From positions 256,304 through 320,303 of the forward strand of contig NZ_KK366049.1 of the NCBI RefSeq assembly GCF_000687165.1: a stretch of DNA of 64,000 nt. Reading direction: 5' to 3'. Shown piece by piece: positions 19,037 to 26,694 of this stretch (its first letter is position 1; each line of letters begins with the position of its first letter). The position numbers and the translations under genes were made by a program. Under the pieces are notes generated by a model. The model did no database searches, was not told where the DNA came from, and saw nothing but the letters and a program-made list of their open reading frames with translations. This DNA is from Paracidovorax oryzae ATCC 19882. GTDB taxonomy: Bacteria > Pseudomonadota > Gammaproteobacteria > Burkholderiales > Burkholderiaceae_C.

Positions 19037-19546
19037 TCAGCGCCTGGGAAGTCCGGGTGCCGCGCTCGTTTCCCACTTCACGGGCCGCGGATCGGCGATG
19101 GTGTTCACCTCCTGGCTGAAGCGCCCGTACTGCGGCGCGATGTGCGGATCGTCCTCCCACGTGGCCTGCTGCGTGAACTTGCCGGTCTTGCGGTTGAACT
19201 TCAATGCGTGCATGGCGGTCTTGCCGCCCCAGTCCGTCGAGGGCAGGGAGATGAAGTTCACCGCGTATTCGTCGTCGGTGAGCTTGCCGCGCACCACGTA
19301 CACGCCATAGTGCTCCTCGCCGGGCGAGATGATCTTGTACACCCCGTTGTCGTAGTAGTAGAGGGTGGCGTCCTCGAAGGGCTTCTTCTCGTACATCTTC
19401 TCGTAGAAGAGCTTCTGCGTGAACGTGGGCTTGCCGAAGTGGACTTCGACCGACGGGCCCCGCGCGTTCGCGCTGCCCCCTCCGCCCTCGGCCGAGACGA
19501 TGGAGGCCATGGAGCAGGCCAGCAGGGACACAAGCATTTTCTTCAA
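19037..19546 (-). CDS. Secreted hypothetical protein
   Basis: 169 residues with a clear signal peptide (MKKMLVSLLACSMASIVSA, cleavage near residue 19). I do not recognise the mature part. It is rich in aromatic residues and glycine (FTQKLFYEKMYEKKPF; LYYYDNGVYKIISPGEEHYG; NFISLPSTDWGGKTAMHALK) and reads as a small beta-rich periplasmic or surface protein. The LLAC stretch is too early and poor for a lipobox. The gene lies upstream of the M91 gene on the same strand, but the PIP box lies between them, so they are probably separate units. Confidence 0.7.
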   Translation of the reverse strand: MKKMLVSLLACSMASIVSAEGGGGSANARGPSVEVHFGKPTFTQKLFYEKMYEKKPFEDATLYYYDNGVYKIISPGEEHYGVYVVRGKLTDDEYAVNFISLPSTDWGGKTAMHALKFNRKTGKFTQQATWEDDPHIAPQYGRFSQEVNTIADPRPVKWETSAAPGLPRR

Positions 19547-19656
19547 GGGACTACCTCGCTTTCCGGTGGATGGGGTCGGAGGCCGCGCCAGGCCTGGCGG
19601 GCCGCCGGCCGATCCTAGCCACTGCCGAGCCGGCTGCGCGGCCCGGTGGATGCAAG

Positions 19657-19679
19657 AAATTGAATCAGTGCATCAATTT
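19657..19679. promoter_or_regulatory. Shared inverted repeat, copy A (before small lipoprotein gene)
   Basis: AAATTGA-N9-TCAATTT with spacer ATCAGTGCA. The same 23-bp element, with two mismatches in the spacer, occurs at 24023-24045 before cytochrome b561. It ends 28 bp before the ATG at 19708. Confidence 0.6.
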
Positions 19680-19707
19680 CATTGGCGATGCTGCGACAGT
19701 AGCGCCC

Positions 19708-20031
19708 ATGAAAAGACTCACGCACGGCCTGCTCGCCGTCCCCCTGTGCCTCGTCCTGGCCGGTTGCTATACGCCCGACCGTGCCCGGCTGGGCGAGAGC
19801 GTGGCGGCCGCGGTGCCGGCAGGCACGCGCCTGGAGGCGGCCATGGCCAGCCTGTCGGGCATGGGTTTCTCCTGCAAGGTGGTGGATGCCGGGCAGGGCG
19901 CGGACTGCAGCCGGGAAAGGCATGGCGCCGTGCTGTACACGTGCATCGAGCGCGTCAGGATGTCCGTCGATCCCGGCACCCGCACGGTCGCCGCATCCGA
20001 CGTGCCGCCAATCGCGTGTGCCGGCCTGTAG
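19708..20031 (+). CDS. Small lipoprotein of unknown function
   Basis: 107 residues. Lipoprotein signal peptide MKRLTHGLLAVPLCLVLAGC with lipobox LAGC (Cys20). The mature part is short (TRLEAAMASLSGMGFSCKVV; CSRERHGAVLYTCIERVRMS), with several cysteines, and resembles small outer-membrane-anchored proteins with a BON/BamE-like size. I do not recognise a family. ATG 19708 was chosen because it starts the signal peptide; longer in-frame readings lack one. Preceded by the shared 19657 palindrome. Confidence 0.75.
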   Translation: MKRLTHGLLAVPLCLVLAGCYTPDRARLGESVAAAVPAGTRLEAAMASLSGMGFSCKVVDAGQGADCSRERHGAVLYTCIERVRMSVDPGTRTVAASDVPPIACAGL

Positions 20032-20082
20032 GTCGGCCTGTAGGGCGGCCGGTGCCGGTGACGGCACCGTCCGGCGCGGCGC

Positions 20083-20901
20083 TCAGGGCACTTCCCGCGG
20101 CGCGGGGCCGTCGTACGTCCACAGGTATTCCCGCGGGACCGGTCCCTTGTTGCGGCCTCCCTGGCCGGTCTGCTCCCAGGCATGCGCCAGGATGCCGACG
20201 GAGCGCGACAGGCAGAACAGGCCGCGCGCCAGCGGCGGGGGAAAGCCCAGTTCCGCGTAGATGACGGCGGTGGCGCCGTCGATGTTCATGGGGATGCGCC
20301 GGCCGTTCCTGCGGGATGCCAGTTCCTCTTCCACGGCGCGCCCGATGGCGGCGAACCGCCCGCTCACGGTGCCCTCGCGCGCGGCCTCGTCGACGAGCTC
20401 CAGCAGCCGCGGCGCGCGGGGATCGACGGGGTGGAAGCGATGGCCGAAACCCGAGACGAACTTGCCGTGCCGCTCGATGGTCGCGTCCAGCCCGCCGCGC
20501 ACCGCGTCGCCGGGCGCGGCGCCCGCGTCCTGCCGGGCCGCGATGTCGAGGTACATGGCCACGGCCTGTTCGCCGGCCCCGCCGTGGACGTCGCCCAGCA
20601 CGTTGACCGCCGAGGCCATGGCGTTGTTCAGCCCCACGCCGCAGGTCGCGGCCATGCGGGCGATGCCGATGCTGGGCGCCTGCGGGCCATGGTCCACCGC
20701 GGACATCAGGGCGGCGTCGAGCAGCCGGCCTTCCGCTTCGCCGGGCAGCTCGCCGCGCGTCATCAGCCAGATCATCTGCGCAAAGCCGATGCGGCCGATC
20801 AGGTCCTCGATGGCATATCCGCGGTAGCGAATGACGCCGGGGCTCATGTCGATGATGGATGTCTTCCACCAGTCGCTCACGCGGGGATCGTGGGTGTTCA
20901 T
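20083..20901 (-). CDS. Citryl-CoA lyase-like protein (citrate synthase family)
   Basis: 272 residues from ATG 20901, shorter than citrate synthase (about 430). Citrate-synthase-fold features are visible: GVIRYRGYAIEDLIGRIGFA near the N-terminus, HGGAGEQAVAMYLD (first active-site His region), GFGHRFHPVDPRAPRL (second His) and a C-terminal ARGLFCLSRSVGILAHAWEQ (closing helix before PREYLWTYDG). The family is annotated citryl-CoA lyase, cleaving a CoA thioester into acetyl-CoA and a keto acid. The start overlaps the CoA-transferase stop by 4 bp, so the two are translationally coupled and probably act in sequence. Confidence 0.88.
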   Translation of the reverse strand: MNTHDPRVSDWWKTSIIDMSPGVIRYRGYAIEDLIGRIGFAQMIWLMTRGELPGEAEGRLLDAALMSAVDHGPQAPSIGIARMAATCGVGLNNAMASAVNVLGDVHGGAGEQAVAMYLDIAARQDAGAAPGDAVRGGLDATIERHGKFVSGFGHRFHPVDPRAPRLLELVDEAAREGTVSGRFAAIGRAVEEELASRRNGRRIPMNIDGATAVIYAELGFPPPLARGLFCLSRSVGILAHAWEQTGQGGRNKGPVPREYLWTYDGPAPREVP

Positions 20902-22100
20902 ATCGCCTGCTCCTGTACCAGTTCCTGGATGTCCGACGGCGAGTAGCCGAGTTCGGCCAGGAGGTCCGCCGTGTGCTCGCCCAGCCGGGGCGGCGGGGTG
21001 CCGACGGACGGTGCCTCGCCGTTCCACTTGAACCCCGTGCGCACGACCCGGATGTCGCGGCCGACGCCGGGAACGTCCCTGAAGGTGCCCACCATGCCGC
21101 GGCCGGCGATCTGCGGATGCTCCAGCACCTGGGGCACCGTGTACACCGGCCCGGCGGGAACGCCCGCCTCGTTGAGGCGCTTCCACCAGTCGTCCGCGGT
21201 GCCGGCGGACAGCGCCGCCTCCACCAGGGCCGTGAGTTCGGCGCGATGCCGCAGCCGCCCGTGGCGGTCGGCGAACCGCGGGTCCGCCGTCCATTCCGGA
21301 TGGCCGAGCACCGTGCACACCGCCTCGAACTGCTCCTGCTTGTTGGCCGCGATGTTGAGCAGGCCGTCCCCGGTCCGGAAGGTGCCGGACGGGCTGGCGG
21401 TGACGTTGTCGTTGCCCAGGGGCCGGGGCTCGCGCCCCGCGATCAGGTGGTTGGACACCGCCCAGCCCATCGTCGCCACGGCGGCCTCGAGCATCGAGAC
21501 ATCGATGAAGACGCCGCCCGTGCGGTGGCGGTCCGCGAGGGCGGAGGCCACGGCGAATGCGGCGGTGATGCCCCCGATCGTGTCCGCGACGGGGTAGCCC
21601 ACGCGATAGGGGGCGGTCTCCGGGGCACCCGTGATGCTCATCATCCCGGACATGCCCTGGATGATCTGGTCATAGGCGGGCAGGTCGCGCAGCGGGCCGT
21701 CCTGCCCGAAACCGGAGATGGCGCAGTAGATCAGCCGCGGGTTCTCCTTCAGGAGCTCCTCGTAGCCCAGGCCCAGGCGCTGCATCACGCCGGGCCGGTA
21801 GTTCTCCACGAGCACCTGCGCCGTGCGGACCAGCCGGCGCAGCGCCTCCTTGCCCTTGGGGTGCTTGAGGTTGAGCGTGATGGAGCGCTTGCCGGGGTTC
21901 TGGGCGAGGAAGGACACGCCCATGTCGGCCTCGTTCAGTTCCTGGTCGGCGCCCAGCTGGCGCGCCAGGTCGCCTCCCTGCCGGGCTTCGACCTTGATGA
22001 CGTCGGCGCCCATGTGGGCGAGCTGGTGGCAGGCGAAGGGGCCCGCGAGCACATTGGTGAGGTCCAGCACGCGGACCCCGTGCAGGGGAGGGAGGGCCAT
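20898..22100 (-). CDS. CaiB/BaiF family III CoA-transferase
   Basis: 400 residues from ATG 22100. Family III motifs are present: GVRVLDLTNVLAGPFACHQL with MGADVIKVE near the N-terminus, NPGKRSITLNLKHPKGKE, a catalytic Asp-type segment LPAYDQIIQGMSGMMSITG, and the C-terminal LEHPQIAGRGMVG with PRLGEHTADLLAELGYS. It transfers CoA between carboxylic acids. It is encoded between the Bug binding protein (2 bp apart) and the citryl-CoA lyase-like gene (overlapping). I infer that it activates the imported acid for cleavage. Confidence 0.92.
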   Translation of the reverse strand: MALPPLHGVRVLDLTNVLAGPFACHQLAHMGADVIKVEARQGGDLARQLGADQELNEADMGVSFLAQNPGKRSITLNLKHPKGKEALRRLVRTAQVLVENYRPGVMQRLGLGYEELLKENPRLIYCAISGFGQDGPLRDLPAYDQIIQGMSGMMSITGAPETAPYRVGYPVADTIGGITAAFAVASALADRHRTGGVFIDVSMLEAAVATMGWAVSNHLIAGREPRPLGNDNVTASPSGTFRTGDGLLNIAANKQEQFEAVCTVLGHPEWTADPRFADRHGRLRHRAELTALVEAALSAGTADDWWKRLNEAGVPAGPVYTVPQVLEHPQIAGRGMVGTFRDVPGVGRDIRVVRTGFKWNGEAPSVGTPPPRLGEHTADLLAELGYSPSDIQELVQEQAI

Positions 22101-22102
22101 GG

Positions 22103-23077
22103 TCAGTCGAGCTTCACGTTGCCATTGCGGATGACCTCGCCCCAGCGCTGCTGCTCGCTGCGGATGAGGGCTGCGGCCTCCTGGGGCGTGGTCGCCATCG
22201 GCGTGCTGCCCTCGGCCTGCAGCGTGGCGATGGTGTCCGGCCGCGCGAGCGCCCTGGCCACTTCCTGCTGCCACCGGGCGAGCACGGCGGGCGGCGTGCC
22301 GGCCGGGGCCACCAGCATCTTCCAGTCGCTGGTGTCGAAGCCCTTGTAGCCGGACTCGGCAACCGTGGGCACGTCGGGGAGTACCGGCAGGCGCTTCGCG
22401 GAACTGACGGCCAGCGCGCGCAGCTTGCCCGCCTTGATGAACGGGATCACGGTCTGGGGCGTCGCGAAGTAGTAATCGACCTGGCCGCCCAGCAGGTCGG
22501 TCGCCGCGGGGCCTGCGCCCTTGTAGGGGATGTGGCTGGTCCGGATGCCCGCCTGGCGGATGAAGAGTTCGCCGGTGAGGTGGCCCACGGTGCCGTTGCC
22601 TGCGGAGGCCATCGACAGGGAGTCGGGTTTGGCCTTCGCGGCGGCCACCAGGTCGGCCAGGGTCTTGAAGCGCGATTCGGCGTTGACGACCAGCACGACG
22701 GGCTGCCCCGCCACGGTGGCGACGGGAGCGAAGGCCCTCGACGCGTCGTACGGCATCTTCGCGTACAGGCTGGGGTTGATGGCCAGGTTGGCCGTCTGGC
22801 CCATGCCGAGGGTGTAGCCGTCGGGCGCGGCCTTGGCGACCGCATCCATCCCGATGTTGCCGCCGGCGCCCGGCCTGTTGTCCACCACCAGCGTCCAGCC
22901 GGTGGATGCGCGGATCCTGTCCAGCACCATGCGGGTGACGATGTCCGTGCCTCCGCCCGGCGGGAAGGGAACGATGACCTTGATGGACTGGGCCGGATAG
23001 TCCGAGGGCTGGGCCAGGGCTGCGGCGGACGCGAAGAGGAGGGCGCAGCCGCCCAGCAGGCGAGGCAGAAAGGACAT
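22103..23077 (-). CDS. Bug-family (TctC-like) tricarboxylate solute-binding protein
   Basis: 324 residues. Signal peptide MSFLPRLLGGCALLFASAAA ending ALA-Q. The mature part has Bug hallmarks: YPAQSIKVIVPFPPGGGTDI, VVDNRPGAGGNIGMDAVAKA, PDGYTLGMG and HIPYKGAGPAATDLLGGQVD. It binds a carboxylate in the periplasm. No TctA/TctB membrane genes are adjacent, which is common for Bug proteins in Burkholderiales. AAGGAGACACC before the ATG is a strong ribosome site. Two copies of the putative IclR operator lie just upstream. Confidence 0.93.
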   Translation of the reverse strand: MSFLPRLLGGCALLFASAAALAQPSDYPAQSIKVIVPFPPGGGTDIVTRMVLDRIRASTGWTLVVDNRPGAGGNIGMDAVAKAAPDGYTLGMGQTANLAINPSLYAKMPYDASRAFAPVATVAGQPVVLVVNAESRFKTLADLVAAAKAKPDSLSMASAGNGTVGHLTGELFIRQAGIRTSHIPYKGAGPAATDLLGGQVDYYFATPQTVIPFIKAGKLRALAVSSAKRLPVLPDVPTVAESGYKGFDTSDWKMLVAPAGTPPAVLARWQQEVARALARPDTIATLQAEGSTPMATTPQEAAALIRSEQQRWGEVIRNGNVKLD

Positions 23078-23093
23078 GGTGTCTCCTTGGGTT

Positions 23094-23110
23094 GTTCTGT
23101 TGAATAGAAC
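23094..23110. promoter_or_regulatory. IclR-type operator, copy 1
   Basis: GTTCT-N7-AGAAC, perfect 5-bp inverted repeat, 17 bp upstream of the Bug gene start. Same spacing as copies 2 and 3. Confidence 0.7.
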
Positions 23111-23113
23111 TAT

Positions 23114-23130
23114 GTTCTGTGTAAAAGAAC
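23114..23130. promoter_or_regulatory. IclR-type operator, copy 2
   Basis: GTTCT-N7-AGAAC, centred 20 bp (two helical turns) from copy 1, so a repressor could bind both on one DNA face. Confidence 0.7.
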
Positions 23131-23199
23131 TTTAGTGGCGCGCGCCAACGGCGGCCATGCGGGATAACCCTGGAATGGCCAGACCCTCGCGGCCGCTGT

Positions 23200-23216
23200 G
23201 TTCTACTCAGCAGAAC
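23200..23216. promoter_or_regulatory. IclR-type operator, copy 3 (before the IclR gene)
   Basis: GTTCT-N7-AGAAC, 24 bp before the IclR start at 23241, consistent with autoregulation. Confidence 0.7.
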
Positions 23217-23240
23217 ATAGTCGTGACCTTGCTGACGCTG

Positions 23241-23999
23241 ATGACACAAGAATCCTCCGAGACCTCCAGCGGGGTCGCCGTCCTGGACCGCGCTTTCGCC
23301 CTCCTTGGGGCATTCGCCCCGGAGGACGAGCGGCTGACGCTGACGGAGCTGTCCCGGCGCACGGGGCTCTACAAGAGCACCGTGCTGCGGCTGCTGGGCG
23401 CCCTGGAAAGCGGCGGCTTCATCCGCAAGTGGGACGACGGGCTGTACGGCATCGGGCCGGCGCCGGTGCGGCTGGCCGCCATCTACCAGCGCAGCCTGCG
23501 CATCGACTCCATCGTGGAGCCGCTGCTGCGCGAACTCAGTGCCGAACTGGGGGAAACCGCGTCGTTCTACGTGCGCGCCGGGGACCGGCGCCTGGTGCTC
23601 AGCCGCGTCGAGCCGTCGCGCGCGGTGCGCGTGTCCATCCGGGTGGGGGAGGCGTTCGACGTGCAGCTCGGCGCCTCGGGGAAGGTGCTGCTGGCCTTCT
23701 CGGAAGGCGACCCGGCCCACAAAGCGGTGCGCGCCCGGCTCTGGGCGACCTCGTTCGGCGAGCGCGACCGGGAGACGGCGGCGGCCTCCGTGCCGGTATT
23801 CGGGGCGCTGGGAGAACTCCGCGGCGCCCTGACGGTGTCCGGGCCGCTTTCCCGCCTCGGGGAGCCTGCCGCGATCCGGGCGGCCCTGCTCGCGCTCATG
23901 GACCGGGCCCGGCGGGCCACCGCGGAGTTCGGCGGCAATCCCGCGCTGTATACCGCGAGCCGCCAGGAGCTGCTGGCCGAGGGGCCATTGCCCCGCTGA
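23241..23999 (+). CDS. IclR-family transcriptional regulator
   Basis: 252 residues from ATG 23241. The N-terminal winged helix (VLDRAFALLGAFAPEDERLT, LTELSRRTGLYKSTVLRLLG) is followed by the IclR effector-binding domain (ELGETASFYVRAGDRRLVLS, LGASGKVLLAF, SVPVFGALGELRGALTVSGP). An upstream GTG at 23157 would extend it by 28 residues across the third operator, so 23241 is preferred. It is divergent from the Bug/CoA-transferase/lyase operon and very likely its regulator through the GTTCT-N7-AGAAC sites. Confidence 0.92.
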   Translation: MTQESSETSSGVAVLDRAFALLGAFAPEDERLTLTELSRRTGLYKSTVLRLLGALESGGFIRKWDDGLYGIGPAPVRLAAIYQRSLRIDSIVEPLLRELSAELGETASFYVRAGDRRLVLSRVEPSRAVRVSIRVGEAFDVQLGASGKVLLAFSEGDPAHKAVRARLWATSFGERDRETAAASVPVFGALGELRGALTVSGPLSRLGEPAAIRAALLALMDRARRATAEFGGNPALYTASRQELLAEGPLPR

Positions 24000-24022
24000 G
24001 TCAAGCCCTCATGGCTTCACAA

Positions 24023-24045
24023 AAATTGAATCAAAGCATCAATTT
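24023..24045. promoter_or_regulatory. Shared inverted repeat, copy B (before cytochrome b561)
   Basis: AAATTGA-N9-TCAATTT with spacer ATCAAAGCA, 21 of 23 bases identical to the copy at 19657. It overlaps a second inverted repeat TCAAT-TTG-ATTGA (24039-24051). Confidence 0.6.
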
Positions 24046-24140
24046 GATTGAAGATTTACGGAGGCATCGGCCCTAGACTGGCGGCGCACCCAGCCCGGCC
24101 GCGATGCGCGGCCGCCCGAAAGACCATCGCCCCTTCCTCC

Positions 24141-24698
24141 ATGACCCCGTCCCGCCCGGCCCGCTACACCGCCACCGCCATCCTGCTGCACTGGGTGCTT
24201 GGCCTGGCCATCGTCGCCGTGTTCCTGCTGGGGCTGTACATGACGGGGCTGCCGTTCTCGCCGCAGCGCCTGAAGTTCTACAACTGGCACAAGTGGGCCG
24301 GCGTGGCCATCCTGGCGCTGTCGGCCCTGCGCCTGCTCTGGCGCCTGACGCACCGCCCGCCGGCGCTGCCCGCTGCCGTGCAATCCGCGATGCCCGCATG
24401 GCAGCGCGCCGCGCACCACGGCACCCACCACCTGATGTACCTGCTGTTCTTCGCCGTGCCCCTCATCGGCTGGGCCTACAGCTCGGCGGCGGGCTTTCCC
24501 ATCGTGTTCCTCGGCATCGTGCCGCTGCCGAGCTTCGTGCCGGTCAGCCCCGAACTGGCCGAGGCCATCAAGCCCTGGCACCAGATCACCGCCTACGCCC
24601 TGGCCGTGCTCGTCGTGCTGCACGTGGCCGCCGCGCTGAAGCACCAGGTCATCGACCGAGACGGCCTCATCGGCCGCATGCTGCCCGGCCGTGCCTGA
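24141..24698 (+). CDS. Cytochrome b561 family protein
   Basis: 185 residues with four membrane helices. Haem-b ligand histidines of the Ni-Fe hydrogenase/cytochrome b561 family are visible: ATAILLHWVLGL, KFYNWHKWAGV, HHGTHHLMYLLFFAVPLIGW and KPWHQITAYALAVLVVLHVA. It acts as a di-haem electron carrier in the inner membrane. ATG 24141 begins the first helix region. Two YceI genes follow (46 bp and 81 bp gaps), the same pairing as E. coli yceJ-yceI, suggesting a lipocalin-like quinone/isoprenoid partner. The 24023 palindrome lies upstream. Confidence 0.9.
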   Translation: MTPSRPARYTATAILLHWVLGLAIVAVFLLGLYMTGLPFSPQRLKFYNWHKWAGVAILALSALRLLWRLTHRPPALPAAVQSAMPAWQRAAHHGTHHLMYLLFFAVPLIGWAYSSAAGFPIVFLGIVPLPSFVPVSPELAEAIKPWHQITAYALAVLVVLHVAAALKHQVIDRDGLIGRMLPGRA

Positions 24699-24744
24699 CC
24701 GCCTGCAACCCAATCACCGAAATACCGAACCCACGGAGCGATCC

Positions 24745-25323
24745 ATGAAATTTTCCACCTCCCTCTTCGCCGGCCTCGCGCTGGCATCCTCCGCGCTGCT
24801 GGCCGCAGCCCCTGCCTTCGCGCAGCAGAAGCTGGTGCCCGAGCAGAGCGAGATCACCTTCGTGAGCAAGCAGATGGGCGTGCCCGTCGAGGGCCGCTTC
24901 AAGAAGTTCGACGCGCAGGTCGCCTTCGACCCGGCCAAGCTCGCCACCAGCAAGGTCACGATCACGGTGGACACCGGCAGCGCCACCCTGGGCGTGAAGG
25001 AGTCCGACGCCGAACTGCCCAAGGCCACGTGGTTCAACGTGCCCAAGTTCCCGCAGGCGACCTTCCAGTCCACGGCGATCAAGTCCACCGGCCCGGGCAA
25101 GTTCGAGGTGGCCGGCAAGCTCAGCATCAAGGGCGCCACGCAGGACGTGGTCGCGCCCGTCACGCTCACGCAGAACGGCGCCACCACCATCGCCACGGGC
25201 AGCTTCCCGATCAAGCGCCTGGCCTTCAAGATCGGCGAGAACGAGTGGGCCGACACCTCCATGGTCGCCGACGACGTGCAGGTGAAGTTCAAGCTGGCGC
25301 TCACGGGCGTGGGCAAGCTCTGA
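24745..25323 (+). CDS. YceI-family periplasmic protein (first copy)
   Basis: 192 residues. Signal peptide with cleavage at AFA-Q (residue ~26). The YceI lipocalin-like barrel follows: LVPEQSEITFVSKQMGVPVE, GRFKKFDAQVAFDP, KATWFNVPKFPQATFQSTAI, GKLSIKGATQDVVAPVTL. It binds long-chain isoprenoid-type molecules in the periplasm. ATG 24745 has ACGGAG upstream. This copy has the VSKQMGVPVEG variant found in YceI proteins co-encoded with cytochrome b561. Confidence 0.92.
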   Translation: MKFSTSLFAGLALASSALLAAAPAFAQQKLVPEQSEITFVSKQMGVPVEGRFKKFDAQVAFDPAKLATSKVTITVDTGSATLGVKESDAELPKATWFNVPKFPQATFQSTAIKSTGPGKFEVAGKLSIKGATQDVVAPVTLTQNGATTIATGSFPIKRLAFKIGENEWADTSMVADDVQVKFKLALTGVGKL

Positions 25324-25404
25324 GGCCCCCGGGCCGATCCCGCGCTTCCCCTTTTCCTTTCCGTTCTTCCTTTCCTTTCTTTTCTTTCAACCGGAGATAA
25401 CGAC

Positions 25405-25980
25405 ATGCGCAAATCCCTGTTCGCCCTGGCCGCCGTGGCCGCACTCGCTGCCGGCGCCGCCCGGGCAGAGACCGCCACGTATGCCGTGGAGCCGACGCAC
25501 ACCTTCGCCACGTTCGAGATCAGCCACTTCGGCGCCAGCGTGAACCGCGGCCGCTTCGACAAGAAGGAAGGCACGATCGAGCTGGACAAGGCCGCCAAGA
25601 CCGGCAAGGTGGACATCACCTTCCAGATCAACTCCATCAACACCGGCACGCCGCCCTTCGACAAGCACCTGCAGAGCCCCGACATCTTCGACGCGGCCAA
25701 GTACCCCACCGCGCGCTTCGTGGGCGACAAGTTCACCTTCGACGGCGACAAGCTGGTGTCCGTGGCCGGCAACCTGACGCTCAAGGGCCAGACCCATCCC
25801 GCGACCTTCAAGGCCAACCAGTTCGCCTGCTACCAGAGCCCGATGCTCAAGCGCGAAGTGTGCGGCGGCGACTTCGAGACCACCATCGACCGCACCCTGT
25901 TCGGCCTGGACTACGGCGTGCAGTACGGCTTCCCCAAGAACGTGCGCATCGTGGCCCAGGTCGAGGCCGTCAAGCAGTAA
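25405..25980 (+). CDS. YceI-family periplasmic protein (second copy)
   Basis: 191 residues. Signal peptide MRKSLFALAAVAALAAGAARAE, cut near ARA-E. The mature YceI domain has the canonical YAVEPTHTFATFEISHFGAS start, GTIELDKAAKTGKVDITFQI, HLQSPDIFDAAKYPTARFVG and NLTLKGQTHPATFK. It diverges clearly from the copy just upstream, so this is not a recent duplication. A Rho-independent terminator follows at 26023. Confidence 0.93.
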   Translation: MRKSLFALAAVAALAAGAARAETATYAVEPTHTFATFEISHFGASVNRGRFDKKEGTIELDKAAKTGKVDITFQINSINTGTPPFDKHLQSPDIFDAAKYPTARFVGDKFTFDGDKLVSVAGNLTLKGQTHPATFKANQFACYQSPMLKREVCGGDFETTIDRTLFGLDYGVQYGFPKNVRIVAQVEAVKQ

Positions 25981-26022
25981 TTGCGCTGCGACGTCATGCG
26001 CCGGCCTGCAGGCCGGCGCAGC

Positions 26023-26058
26023 AGCCGCCCTCCGCCCCCGTGCGGACGGCGGCTTTTT
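26023..26058 (+). terminator. Rho-independent terminator after the b561-YceI operon
   Basis: Stem AGCCGCC...GGCGGCT, extended by TCCGC/GCGGA, around a small C-rich loop and followed directly by five T residues. Confidence 0.8.
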
Positions 26059-26081
26059 CCTTATGGCCGGGCGGGCTCACC

Positions 26082-26540
26082 TCACCGCTCGGGTGGCCGC
26101 ACTGCCTGCACCGTGTCGTGCTTGCGCACCGGGCTGGAGAGCACGAGCGAGGTGGTGACCGAGCCATGCGCCGCCAGCGCATCCACCACGCGCTGCAGGT
26201 CGGCCGGCTCCGCGATGGCGCAGCGCACGATGAAGCAGTCCTGCCCGGTCACCCGGTCGGCCTCCAGCACCTCGGGCATGCTCTCGAACAACTCCAGGTA
26301 GGGCCCGATGCCGCGGTGCGTGGTCTCGATGCGGATGATGACCGTGAGGCCCACGCCGATGCGGCCCAGGTGGACCCGGGCGCCATAGCCTTCGATGATG
26401 CCGGCGTCCTCCAGCTTGCGCACGCGCTCGCTCATCGCGGGCTGCGACAGGCCGATGCGCTTGCCCAGCGCGGCCAGGCTCTGCCGCGCATCGGTCTGCA
26501 GGGCCTGCAGGATCAGCCAGTCCTTCTTGTCGATTCGCAT
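26082..26540 (-). CDS. Lrp/AsnC-family transcriptional regulator
   Basis: 152 residues. N-terminal AsnC helix-turn-helix (KKDWLILQALQTDARQSLAA, LGKRIGLSQPAMSERVRKLE, DAGIIEGYGARV), then the RAM/ACT effector domain (VTGQDCFIVRCAIAEPADLQ, RVVDALAAHGSVTTSLVLSS). It is divergent from the glutathione transferase gene at 26695 and may regulate it. The amino-acid effector is unknown. Confidence 0.92.
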   Translation of the reverse strand: MRIDKKDWLILQALQTDARQSLAALGKRIGLSQPAMSERVRKLEDAGIIEGYGARVHLGRIGVGLTVIIRIETTHRGIGPYLELFESMPEVLEADRVTGQDCFIVRCAIAEPADLQRVVDALAAHGSVTTSLVLSSPVRKHDTVQAVRPPER

Positions 26541-26694
26541 GGAATGTCGGGGCCGGGGCAGGGTGCCCGCAGCCGATGGTTCATCGGTGGGCGGGGAATT
26601 TTTCCGATGCCCGCCCCTGTGCGCGCAGGGCGCGCCCGCCTATCGTAGGGCACGTTCCATGCATTCGCACACACCCCTCCAAGGAAGAATCTCC

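Noticed and set aside
19037..19546. Lipoprotein call for the secreted protein
   Set aside because: The LLAC stretch lies at residue 11 with too short a hydrophobic core before it; a type I cleavage after VSA fits better.
20898..23720. A 940-codon minus-strand frame joining the CoA transferase to upstream sequence
   Set aside because: The part upstream of 22100 runs out of frame through the Bug protein gene and the IclR region. Real domains start at ATG 22100.
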